DNA of 63,579 nucleotides from Alphaproteobacteria bacterium (GTDB taxonomy: Bacteria; Pseudomonadota; Alphaproteobacteria; UBA2966): NCBI GenBank assembly GCA_030740435.1, contig JASLXG010000228.1, forward strand, positions 1 through 63,579, written 5' to 3'. The notes under the pieces are model-generated. The model was not told the DNA's origin and made no database searches. It saw nothing but the letters and a program-made list of their open reading frames with translations. Each line of letters begins with the position of its first letter. Position 1 is the first letter of the stretch. A program made the position numbers and the translations under genes. This document shows, piece after piece, positions 11,768 to 19,018 of the stretch.

Positions 11768-12415
11768 ATGGCGGAGATTTACGAACAAATCGGCGAAGCC
11801 GTTGAGAACGGCGATGCCGAGGCGGTGGCCAGCCTGGTGGGCGAGGCCATGCAGGGTGGCCGGCAGGCCCTGGAGATCCTGGAGAAAGGCCTGGTGCCGG
11901 GCATTCAGGTGATGGGCAAGTTCTTTCAGGAAGGCACCGTCTATTTGCCCGACATTCTGGTTGCCTGCCGCGCCATGAACAGTGGCGTGGCGCTGTTGCA
12001 GCCGGAACTGGGCAAGATCAACATGCCCCACAAGGGCACGGTGGTGATCGGCACCATCGAGGGCGACATGCACGACATCGGCAAGAACCTGGTGAAATTG
12101 ATGCTGGAGAGCAACGGCTTCGAGGTCGAGGATCTGGGCACCGACGTGCTGCCCCAGGACTTCGTCACCGCCGTGCGCGAGTGCAACGCCGACATCCTGG
12201 CCATCTCGTCGCTGCTCACCACCACCATGGTGGGGGTCTCGGATGTCGTCGCGGCGCTGGACGCGGCCGGTCTTCGGGACAAGGTCAAGATCATCATCGG
12301 CGGCGCTCCGGTGACCTCGCAGTTCGCCGACAAGGCCGGGGCCGACGGCTTCGGCGAGGATTTCGTGGCGGCCGTCGACGTCTCGGAGAAGTGGATGCAG
12401 GAGGTGGCCCGATGA
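11768..12415 (+). CDS. Corrinoid-binding methyl-carrier protein (MtaC/MtbC/DmgC-like)
   Basis: Carries a methyl group on cobalamin between two methyltransferases. The N-terminal four-helix cap (residues 1-85) precedes a Rossmann-like B12 domain with the signature GDMHDIGKNLV near residue 100, whose His is the lower cobalt ligand, followed by SSLLTTTM and IIGGAPV. Length is 215 aa, as in the family. A strong GGAGGG site lies seven bases before the chosen ATG. The stop overlaps the start of the UroD-like gene (ATGA at 12412), so the pair is coupled. No reductive activase (RamA or ATP-dependent type) is found nearby, so reactivation would rely on a gene elsewhere. Confidence 0.9.
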   Translation: MAEIYEQIGEAVENGDAEAVASLVGEAMQGGRQALEILEKGLVPGIQVMGKFFQEGTVYLPDILVACRAMNSGVALLQPELGKINMPHKGTVVIGTIEGDMHDIGKNLVKLMLESNGFEVEDLGTDVLPQDFVTAVRECNADILAISSLLTTTMVGVSDVVAALDAAGLRDKVKIIIGGAPVTSQFADKAGADGFGEDFVAAVDVSEKWMQEVAR

Positions 12416-13605
12416 ACGATGCAGCCCCAGCCATGCCCAACCGCGAGCGCTTCAAGGCCATCTGCCGGGGCGAGCGTGATGGCGACGTCTCGCTGATCGA
12501 CTGGTTCCACCGCTCCTGGCTCGAGACCATCGACAACTGGATCGACGAAGGCGCGCCACCCGAGATCAGAAACCAGGACGCCTACAACGAATATTTCGGG
12601 CTCGACCACCTGCACGGCCTGCAGGAGATCATCTCCGAGCACAACCGGGCCGACTTGAAGGAGCTCGACACCCAAAGCCTGCTCTCGGTCCACGTCACGC
12701 CGCCCATCATGCCGGTCTTCCCAATCGAGATCATCAGCGAGGACGAGCGCCACCGCGTCGAGACCACCTATGGCGGCGTCACCGTCGAGGTCAACAAGCA
12801 GCACCCCTGGCGCATGCCCAAGTACGTCGACCGCCCGGTCAAGGACTGGGCCACCTGGAAGGAATACAAAAAGCGCCTCGATCCGGAGACGCCGGAACGC
12901 TACCCGGCCGACTGGCAGGCTTACGTCGAGCGCATGAACGCCACCGACGCGCCCACCATGCTGCTGCTGGAGGGCTATTTCGGGCCCTTGCGCGAATGGA
13001 CCGGCCTGGAGGAGCTGATCTACCTCTTTTACGACGCGCCCGATCTGGTCGAGGACATGATGGACCAGGTGCTGCATCTCAGCCTGGTCATGGCCAAGCG
13101 CGTGCTCAAGGATCTGCGCATCGATTGCGTGCGTTTCTGGGAGGACATGGCGTATCGTTCCGGCCCGCTGATCTCGCCCGAGATGTTCAAGAAGTTCATG
13201 ACACCGCGCTACCAGGTCATCACCGACTACCTGCGCGGCGAGGGCATCGAGATCCTGCATGTCGACAGCGACGGCGACGCTACGGAACTGATCCCGCTGT
13301 GGCTCGAGGTGGGCGTCAATTTCCCCTGGCCGCTGGAAGTGGCGGCCGGCATGGACGCCATCGCACTGCGCAAGGAATACGGCCGCGACTTGGTCCTCAG
13401 CGGCAACATCGACAAGCGCGTCTTCCTCGAGGGCAAGGAGGCCATCCGCCACGAGGTCATGTCCAAGGTGCCGCACCTGCTGGAAACCGGCGCCTACTTC
13501 CCCTGCCTCGACCACGCCGTGCCGCCCGACGTCAAGCTCGACGATTTTCGCTACTACGTCAATTTGCTGCGCGACATCGGCGGCCAGGACCCGCTGCCGG
13601 AGTAG
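12412..13605 (+). CDS. Uroporphyrinogen-decarboxylase-fold methyltransferase, corrinoid partner
   Basis: A 397-aa member of the UroD superfamily, longer than true HemE (about 350), with the HVDSDGDATELIPLWLE segment and a C-terminal DHAVPPDV motif that mark the methyltransferase-like branch (MtaA/MtbA/MtvA relatives). His and Asp in HVDSD and Cys in YFPCLDH could bind zinc or substrate. The gene overlaps the corrinoid-protein gene, so the two probably act together to move a methyl group between an O-, N- or S-methyl compound and a cofactor. The substrate cannot be told. It is unlikely to be haem-biosynthetic, because of the corrinoid coupling and the divergent sequence. Confidence 0.82.
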   Translation: MNDAAPAMPNRERFKAICRGERDGDVSLIDWFHRSWLETIDNWIDEGAPPEIRNQDAYNEYFGLDHLHGLQEIISEHNRADLKELDTQSLLSVHVTPPIMPVFPIEIISEDERHRVETTYGGVTVEVNKQHPWRMPKYVDRPVKDWATWKEYKKRLDPETPERYPADWQAYVERMNATDAPTMLLLEGYFGPLREWTGLEELIYLFYDAPDLVEDMMDQVLHLSLVMAKRVLKDLRIDCVRFWEDMAYRSGPLISPEMFKKFMTPRYQVITDYLRGEGIEILHVDSDGDATELIPLWLEVGVNFPWPLEVAAGMDAIALRKEYGRDLVLSGNIDKRVFLEGKEAIRHEVMSKVPHLLETGAYFPCLDHAVPPDVKLDDFRYYVNLLRDIGGQDPLPE

Positions 13606-13633
13606 GGGGGCTACCCAAGTTCCGAAGTTCCGG

Positions 13634-13666
13634 ACTTGCGTCAATTAAGTATGGTGTCCCGGACCC
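13634..13666. repeat. Left imperfect inverted repeat flanking the EamA transporter gene
   Basis: About 33 bases that match the reverse complement of 14581-14614 at about 28 positions; the shared blocks are CGTCAATT and TATGGTGTCCC. A tandem near-copy of its inner end follows: GTGTCCCGGACCC at 13654-13666 and GTGTCCCCGGACCC at 13667-13680. It looks like the end of a small mobile or REP-like element. Confidence 0.6.
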
Positions 13667-13725
13667 GTGTCCCCGGACCCTGCTGGCTTACCCCTAAAGA
13701 TCCTCATCAAAGTTGATAATTTTTT

Positions 13726-14607
13726 ATGCCGCTTCCCCAGAACAATCTTGCCGTCCTCTATTTGCTGGCGGCGACCGGGCTGATTGCCATCGTTGACACC
13801 ACCTGCAAGTTTTATACGGATGAACTGCATGCGGTGATGCTCGTGTGGGGTTATTTCGTCGGCATCACGGTAATTGTCGCCGGTTACTTCGGCGGCCGTA
13901 GAGAGTTTGCTTTGTTGCAAAGCGGCCGGCCAATAATGCAGCTCGTGCGCCCTGGTTTCCTGGTCCTGTCGATCACCAGCTTGTTTGTCAGCCTGACCTA
14001 TTTGCCGATTGCCGAAGCCACAGCTATCGGCTTCACCGGGCCGTTGTTCATTGTGGCGTTGTCCGTTCCGTTTCTGGGCGAACGCGTAGGCTGGCATCGT
14101 TGGCTCGCCGTTGTCGTCGGCTTGGCCGGTGTGCTGTTGATTGTCCACCCTGGCGGCGCAGTCTGGCACTGGTCAGCGGGCGTGGCGTTATTTGGCGCGG
14201 TTTGCTTTGCCGTCTTTCAACTCATCACACGTCACTTTGCGGGCAAGGAACGGCACGAGACCACACTGCTTTACACGAGCATCGGCGGAACTGCCTGGGC
14301 CAGCCTGATTGTGCCGTTTTTCTGGACCGCGCCAACAGTTAGCCAATGGCTGATGTTCTTGGTAATCGGCGCGATGGGGGCTGGCGCCCATTTTTGTATG
14401 ATTCAGGCGTTTTCGAAGGCGCAGGCATCTTTTCTGGCACCCTTCAATTACAGCAAAATGATCTGGGTAATGATCTTGGGTTACTTGGTGTTTGGTGAAT
14501 TCCCTGATCTGGATACCTTGATCGGCGCCGCCGTCATCGCGGCGGCTGGTCTTTACGTGGTCTATCGCGAAAGTCTCCAGGGTTCCGGGGACACCATATC
14601 CAATTGA
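13726..14607 (+). CDS. EamA/DMT-family membrane transporter
   Basis: A ten-helix drug/metabolite-transporter permease of 293 aa with two EamA repeats (about residues 8-140 and 150-285); typical content is LTYLPIAEATAIGFTGPLF at the end of the first repeat. It likely exports or imports a small metabolite; the substrate is unknown. Base composition is visibly lower in GC than the neighbours and codons end more often in A or T. The last seven residues and stop are encoded by the right inverted repeat, so the 3' end was shaped by the repeat. These signs suggest recent acquisition as a cassette. It starts at ATG 13726 after an AT-rich leader. Confidence 0.88.
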   Translation: MPLPQNNLAVLYLLAATGLIAIVDTTCKFYTDELHAVMLVWGYFVGITVIVAGYFGGRREFALLQSGRPIMQLVRPGFLVLSITSLFVSLTYLPIAEATAIGFTGPLFIVALSVPFLGERVGWHRWLAVVVGLAGVLLIVHPGGAVWHWSAGVALFGAVCFAVFQLITRHFAGKERHETTLLYTSIGGTAWASLIVPFFWTAPTVSQWLMFLVIGAMGAGAHFCMIQAFSKAQASFLAPFNYSKMIWVMILGYLVFGEFPDLDTLIGAAVIAAAGLYVVYRESLQGSGDTISN

Positions 14608-14614
14608 CGGAAGT
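14581..14614. repeat. Right imperfect inverted repeat, overlapping the 3' end of the EamA gene
   Basis: Reverse-complement partner of 13634-13666, with shared blocks GGGACACCATA and AATTGACG. The stop codon of the EamA gene (14605-14607) lies inside it. Together the two repeats delimit a segment of about 980 bases. Confidence 0.6.
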
Positions 14615-14667
14615 AGAGGGGGCACCATTAGGCCCCATTCATGCTGGATATCGCCGGATCGGATCCC

Positions 14668-15396
14668 CTAATCCTCCTCCGCCCCACTATCCCCCCAGGT
14701 CAGGCTGCGGTAATCGAAGCCCGTCTCCAGCGTCGGTTTGACGACCTGGAAGTAGGGCGAGAGGTCGAAATCTCGCGGCACGAACAGGCTGTGGTGACGC
14801 AGGTGCAGGACCTCGTGCTCGCGGCGCGGCAGGATGGGGTAGTGCACCGACTGGAAGGCTTGGGCGATCAGGGTCGAGCAGATGGCGCGGCTGGGATCGC
14901 CGCTCCCTAGCGCCAAGAGGCCGCGCCGCCAGCGCACCGGCACCGGCGGTTTGGGTAGTAGGTAACGCGCCAGATCGATGACGTTGCGCAGGTCGTAGGC
15001 GGTGCCGAGCCCGGCCACCAACGCCTCCACCACGGCGCGGCGGTCGGAATCGCTTAAGCCCACGGCGCGGCAGATGCGCGTGTTGTGCCCTTTGTATTTG
15101 GCCAACGGCACGGCCACCACGCCCTCGGAGAGGTTGGCCTCGATCAGGCACTGGCCGCCTTCGCACTCGGCAGCGTCGCCGACGTAGACGGCGGCGTGGC
15201 TCCAGGTCGACTGGGTCAGGTACTTGATGGCCACCGAGATGCGCTCGTTGCCCTCGACCAGCACGATGTCGCCGGGCTCGAGCACGCGGCCCAGCGTCTC
15301 GGGATCGCTGACGGCGAAGGGCACGTAGTTGCGCGCCGGCTTTTCCAGGTGGTGAACCAGCAGCCGGCCGATGGTGCGGCATAACCGGTTCCACAT
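14668..15396 (-). CDS. YiiX/YebB-like permuted NlpC/P60 cysteine hydrolase
   Basis: A 242-aa papain-like hydrolase of the permuted NlpC/P60 group. In these the His precedes the Cys: here His lies in STWSHAAVYVGD and the putative nucleophile in AICSTLIAQAF. GDIVLVEGNERIS is the typical opening strand. Family members cleave amide or ester bonds in peptidoglycan or lipids; the substrate here is unknown. The N-terminal MWNRLCRTIGRLLVH stretch is amphipathic, with no clear signal peptide. It follows korC by 23 bases on the same strand, so it may be the last gene of that operon, though nothing in its family links it to oxidoreductases. Confidence 0.72.
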   Translation of the reverse strand: MWNRLCRTIGRLLVHHLEKPARNYVPFAVSDPETLGRVLEPGDIVLVEGNERISVAIKYLTQSTWSHAAVYVGDAAECEGGQCLIEANLSEGVVAVPLAKYKGHNTRICRAVGLSDSDRRAVVEALVAGLGTAYDLRNVIDLARYLLPKPPVPVRWRRGLLALGSGDPSRAICSTLIAQAFQSVHYPILPRREHEVLHLRHHSLFVPRDFDLSPYFQVVKPTLETGFDYRSLTWGDSGAEED

Positions 15397-15419
15397 GGCT
15401 CGACAGCAGGCCGTAAGAC

Positions 15420-15950
15420 TCAGGCGGCGCCGAGCTCGTAGCCGGCGTCCAGGGCGGCCAGGTTGGAATCGAGAAAACGCGCCGGGATCTCGTCGCGAAT
15501 CGCCCGTTCCAGGGCCTCGCGGCCGCAGATGCCGTCGAGCGCCGCCACCACGCCCAGCCCGACGATGTTGGCGGCGCGCGGGTTGCCGAGTTCGATGGCG
15601 CGGTCGGTGAGCGGCGAGGCGTGCAGGCGGTAGTCGCCCTCGGGCGGCTGGGGCGCCAGGCGCTCGTCCAGCACCACCAGGGCGCCGGGTTTGAGTTGGG
15701 CCGCCGAGTGATCGAGTCCGACCTGGTCCAGCGCCAGCAACACGTCGATGGCGCTGAGCAGGGGATAGTCGACGTCCGAGTCGCTGACCACTACGTCGGA
15801 GTGGCAAAAGCCGCCGCGGCTGGTGGGCTCGTAGCTCTGCGACTGGGCCGCCTGCTTGCCCTCGAAGCCGACGGCGCGGAACAGCATGCGGGCACCCAGA
15901 ATCAGCCCCTGGCCGCCGCTGCCGGCCAGCCTGATCTCGCGCTCAGTCAT
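15420..15950 (-). CDS. korC: 2-oxoacid:ferredoxin oxidoreductase gamma subunit (KorC-like)
   Basis: Gamma subunit of a CoA-dependent 2-oxoacid:acceptor oxidoreductase, 176 aa, with the characteristic start REIRLAGSGGQGLILGA, the TSRGGFCHSDVVVS segment and AANIVGLGV. It forms a complex with KorA and KorB, probably turning 2-oxoglutarate into succinyl-CoA with reduction of ferredoxin. The ATG at 15950 was chosen because upstream residues come from the G-rich repeat. It is separated from korB by 168 bases holding two repeat copies, so its transcription could be partly uncoupled from the upstream genes. Confidence 0.87.
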   Translation of the reverse strand: MTEREIRLAGSGGQGLILGARMLFRAVGFEGKQAAQSQSYEPTSRGGFCHSDVVVSDSDVDYPLLSAIDVLLALDQVGLDHSAAQLKPGALVVLDERLAPQPPEGDYRLHASPLTDRAIELGNPRAANIVGLGVVAALDGICGREALERAIRDEIPARFLDSNLAALDAGYELGAA

Positions 15951-15974
15951 TTTCGGCCTCGGGCCGGGGTGCGT

Positions 15975-16012
15975 CACCCCCACCCCTCCCTCCCCCATCA
16001 AGGGGGAGGGGG
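15975..16012. repeat. C/G-rich repeat copy between korB and korC
   Basis: A pyrimidine-rich run followed by AAGGGGGAGGGGGA, which can fold as CCCTCCCCC...GGGGGAGGG. It is the reverse-orientation copy of the core seen at 5254-5273 and 16080-16100. Confidence 0.55.
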
Positions 16013-16079
16013 AAGGAAGTGGAAGGCGGTGAAGATTGTGATGGCTGGTGATAGCTCCCGCCCCCACAAAAACGAAACT

Positions 16080-16100
16080 GGGGGAGGGTCGGGGTGGGGG
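16080..16100. repeat. G-rich repeat copy (GGGGGAGGG...GGGTGGGGG)
   Basis: Direct match, apart from the two or three central bases, to 5254-5273. With the copy at 15975-16012 in opposite orientation about 70 bases away, it can form a long-range stem in the korB-korC transcript. Confidence 0.55.
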
Positions 16101-16118
16101 GGATCGCCGCCATGCGCA

Positions 16119-16955
16119 TCACTCCGTTTCCCCCGCCAGCCCCGCCGCATGCCGGCGATAGGTCTCGCCGTATTCGGGGCGCTCGAGGCGCACCAGTACG
16201 CCGGTTTCCATGCTGTTTGGCCGGAAGGGCTGGTCGGCCGTGTTGTGGTAGGCCTCGGGCCGCATGTCGGCTTTTTGGCTGAGAATCATCTCGGCCGATT
16301 CGCCGAGGTCGTTCTTGCGGCCGTAAATCTCGGTGCAGTCGGAGATGATCTCGAGGAAAGCAAAACCGGGATACTCGAGACCATCCTTGATCAGGTTCTT
16401 CAGGGCCGGCGTTTGCAGCGTCACCTCGCGGCCCACCAAGCCGGCCCCGGCGGCCCCGGCGAGCGCGCAGGCGTCGAAAGCCGGCTCGATGTTGCCGCTG
16501 GGCGTGGTGGTGGTCAGACGATCGGGCGAGGTTACCGGCGAGACCTGGCCGCCGGTCATGCCGTAGACCTCGTTATTCAGCATCAGGCAGGTGATGTCGA
16601 GGTTGCGCCTGGCGGCGTGGATCAGGTGGTTGCCGCCGATGGCCAGGCAGTCGCCGTCGCCGGTGATGACGACGAGGCGCAATTCGGGCCGGGCCAGCTT
16701 GAGGCCGGTGGCGAAGGCCAGCGGCCGGCCGTGGGTGACGTGGAAGGTGTTGGCGTCGATATAGGCGCCCACCCGGCCGGAACAGCCGATGCCGGAAACG
16801 ATGGCCAGATCATTTTTGTCGATGCCCAGCTCGTGCACGGCCCACAACAGCGCCCTCAGCGCGATGCCGTGGCCGCAGCCCGGGCACATGAAGTGCGGCA
16901 TCAGCTCGAGCCTGAGGTAGTCGCGGATCTCGAAAGATTGCGCTTGTTCGTTCAT
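16119..16955 (-). CDS. korB: 2-oxoacid:ferredoxin oxidoreductase beta subunit (KorB-like, TPP-binding)
   Basis: Binds thiamine diphosphate in a 2-oxoglutarate:ferredoxin oxidoreductase-type complex. The 278-aa protein has CPGCGHG near residue 30, the TPP motif GDGDCLAIGGNHLIH with downstream NN (LNNEVYGMTGGQ), and further Cys residues (GIGCSG, SDCTEIYG) of the sort that hold a [4Fe-4S] cluster. Its ATG overlaps the korA stop (ATGA at 16952-16955). The gene pair korA-korB with upstream ferredoxin-like domains is the usual Kor arrangement. Pyruvate cannot be excluded as substrate from sequence alone. Confidence 0.9.
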   Translation of the reverse strand: MNEQAQSFEIRDYLRLELMPHFMCPGCGHGIALRALLWAVHELGIDKNDLAIVSGIGCSGRVGAYIDANTFHVTHGRPLAFATGLKLARPELRLVVITGDGDCLAIGGNHLIHAARRNLDITCLMLNNEVYGMTGGQVSPVTSPDRLTTTTPSGNIEPAFDACALAGAAGAGLVGREVTLQTPALKNLIKDGLEYPGFAFLEIISDCTEIYGRKNDLGESAEMILSQKADMRPEAYHNTADQPFRPNSMETGVLVRLERPEYGETYRRHAAGLAGETE

Positions 16956-18085
16956 CTGGCCAACTCGCGTACCCGGGCGGCGATCTCGGCCGGTCCGATG
17001 GGTTCGCCGTCGATGCGGTTGAGGGGCAGCACCTGGGGCCCGGGCAGCAGGCGCTCGATCTCGATGACCAGTTGCCCGGCGTTCATCTCCGGCACCAGCA
17101 CGTGGTCGGCCTGTGCCGCCACCTGGCGCAGCGCTTCCTCGGGGAAGGGCCAAATCGTGATGGGGCGGAAAAGGCCGACTTTCAAGCCTTCCTGGCGCAA
17201 CTCGCGCCGTGCCCGGCGGGCCGCCCGGGCGGTGATGCCGTAGGCCACGATCAATATCTCGGCGTCGTCGCAGTCGAGCGCCTGGTAGCTCTCGATGTCG
17301 GCCCGGTGGCGCTCGAGCTTGCCCAGCAGGCGCTCCATGACCCGCGTCACCACCTCCGGTTCCTGGGTGGGAAAGCCGCTTTCGGCGTGGGTCAGGCCGG
17401 TGGTGTGGACGCGATTGCCGTCGCCCGGCCGGGCCATCGCCGGCACCCCGTCGGAGGTTTCGGCGTAGGGCTGGTAGTCGGGTGCATCGGCCTCGGCCCA
17501 TTTGCGCTCGATACGCACGATATCGGCCTCGGGCGGCGTCTCGAAGGTCTCCAAGAGATGCGCCACGATCTGGTCGAAGGTGACGATCACCGGCACCCGA
17601 TAGGCCTCGGAGAGATTGAAGGCGCGGATGGTCTCGTTGTAGATCTCCTTGACCGAGGCCGGTGTCAGCACGATCAGCGGGTGGTCGCCGTGGCTGCCCC
17701 AGCGGGCCTGCATGATGTCGGACTGGGCCGGCTTGGTGGGCATGCCGGTGGAGGGGCCGCCGCGCATGACGTTGACCACGACGCAGGGCACCTCGGTGGC
17801 GGCGGCAAAGCCGATGTGCTCCTGCTTGAGCGAGAAGCCCGGGCCCGAGGTTGCGGTCATGGCCTTGAGGCCGCCCATCGAGGCGCCCAGCACGGCCGCC
17901 ATCGAGGCCATCTCGTCTTCCATCTGGATGAAGGTGCCGCCCACCCGGGGCAGCTCGCGCGACATGCGCTCGGCGATCTCCGAGGACGGCGTGATGGGGT
18001 AGCCGGCGAAGAAGCGGCAGCCCGCCGCCACGGCGCCCAGCGCACAGGCGTGGTTGCCGTGCAGGTGTTGCAAACCGTTACTCAT
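16952..18085 (-). CDS. korA: 2-oxoacid:ferredoxin oxidoreductase alpha subunit (KorA-like)
   Basis: Alpha subunit, 377 aa, of the Kor-type complex. The pyrimidine-binding domain I is recognisable from AGYPITPSSEIAE near residue 30, QMEDEMASMAAVLGASMGG and SGPGFSLKQEH. Domain II ends with PEMNAGQLVIEIERLL. Its ATG overlaps the stop of the upstream IorB-ferredoxin fusion (TGA at 18085-18087), implying tight co-translation of the fusion with KorA. This supports the idea that the fused ferredoxin module serves as the delta subunit of this complex. Confidence 0.9.
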   Translation of the reverse strand: MSNGLQHLHGNHACALGAVAAGCRFFAGYPITPSSEIAERMSRELPRVGGTFIQMEDEMASMAAVLGASMGGLKAMTATSGPGFSLKQEHIGFAAATEVPCVVVNVMRGGPSTGMPTKPAQSDIMQARWGSHGDHPLIVLTPASVKEIYNETIRAFNLSEAYRVPVIVTFDQIVAHLLETFETPPEADIVRIERKWAEADAPDYQPYAETSDGVPAMARPGDGNRVHTTGLTHAESGFPTQEPEVVTRVMERLLGKLERHRADIESYQALDCDDAEILIVAYGITARAARRARRELRQEGLKVGLFRPITIWPFPEEALRQVAAQADHVLVPEMNAGQLVIEIERLLPGPQVLPLNRIDGEPIGPAEIAARVRELAR

Positions 18086-19011
18086 CAGGCGGCGACCGGC
18101 TCGCGATGCTTCACGGCGATGGCGAAGTCGGGGCAGAGCCACTCGCAGATGCGGCAGCCGGTACAGGCCTCGGGGTCGGTGAGCCGGGCCACCTGCCGGG
18201 CATCCAGCACCAGGCAGCGTTCGGGGCAAAGTTTGACGCAGATGTCGCAGCCCTTGCACCAGGCCTCGGTGATCTCGAGTTCCACTTCCATCGGCTGGCT
18301 CGGGAGGGGCGCTGCCGGCGGCGCCGGATCGGCCGCCGGCTCGGGCTTTGCCCGCGCCTCCTCGATCCAGGTGCGGCCCTGCTCGAAGGCCTCGAGGTTG
18401 ACGTCTTCGGTGCCCTTGGGCACGAACATGGCGATCACCTTGCGCCAGTCCTCGAGCGGGAAGTCGAAGGTCGTCGACAGGGTGCCGAGCAGGATGGTGT
18501 TGGCGGCGCGGCTGTTGCCGATCTCGTCGGCCATGCGGCCGGCCGCCAGGGCATAACCTTCGCCGACGCGCGCGACGATCTCGCCCGGCGTCTCCTTGGC
18601 ATAACCAAGCTCGGCGCCGATGCCTCGGTTGCGGCAGGCAAAGGGCGGCACCACCTGTTGCGTGTCGGAGATGAAGACGCCGTTCTCGGGGCGGAGATAA
18701 GGCAGCCAGCGCAGGCCCTCGGCCCACTCCAGGGCCAACAGCACGTCGGCCTCGCCCAACGGAATGGTCGGCGACCAGACCTGGCCGCCATAGCGCACGT
18801 GGCTGAAAACGGAGCCGCCGCGCTTGGCCATGCCGTGGACTTCGCTCTGCTTTACCGAGTAGCCCTGCATCTGGCAGACCAGGGCCAGCACCTTGGAAAT
18901 CATAATAACGCCCTGGCCGCCGACGCCGACCACCAGCACGTTGCGCGTCACCGCCGTGGCCGGATCGAGGGCGGCGGCTTGATCTTGGCTGAGGAGTTCA
19001 GGCTGGCTCAT
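18085..19011 (-). CDS. iorB: Fusion: indolepyruvate oxidoreductase beta (IorB-type gamma domain) + 2x[4Fe-4S] ferredoxin (KorD-like)
   Basis: 308 aa. Residues about 20-215 form a gamma domain typical of IorB (VVGVGGQGVIMISKVLA, SEVHGMAKRGGSVFSHVRYG, NTILLGTLS), which pairs with IorA to oxidise aryl pyruvates to aryl-acetyl-CoA. A proline/alanine-rich linker (PEPAADPAPPAAPLP) leads to a C-terminal ferredoxin with two cluster motifs, CKGCDICVKLCPERC and CTGCRICEWLCPDF, typical of the KorD delta subunit. Ferredoxin domains are not usual in IorB. The gene lies between iorA and korA, with 7 bases to the first and an overlap with the second. The fusion may therefore belong to both complexes. Confidence 0.85.
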   Translation of the reverse strand: MSQPELLSQDQAAALDPATAVTRNVLVVGVGGQGVIMISKVLALVCQMQGYSVKQSEVHGMAKRGGSVFSHVRYGGQVWSPTIPLGEADVLLALEWAEGLRWLPYLRPENGVFISDTQQVVPPFACRNRGIGAELGYAKETPGEIVARVGEGYALAAGRMADEIGNSRAANTILLGTLSTTFDFPLEDWRKVIAMFVPKGTEDVNLEAFEQGRTWIEEARAKPEPAADPAPPAAPLPSQPMEVELEITEAWCKGCDICVKLCPERCLVLDARQVARLTDPEACTGCRICEWLCPDFAIAVKHREPVAA

Positions 19012-19018
19012 GATTGGC

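Noticed and set aside
12412-13605. True uroporphyrinogen decarboxylase (hemE)
   Set aside because: It overlaps a corrinoid-protein gene, is longer than HemE and carries the methyltransferase-branch DHAVPPDV end.
15621-17243. 540-codon plus-strand open frame
   Set aside because: Antisense to korC, korB and korA; its translation is Gly/His/Val-rich and resembles no family. High GC content creates such frames.
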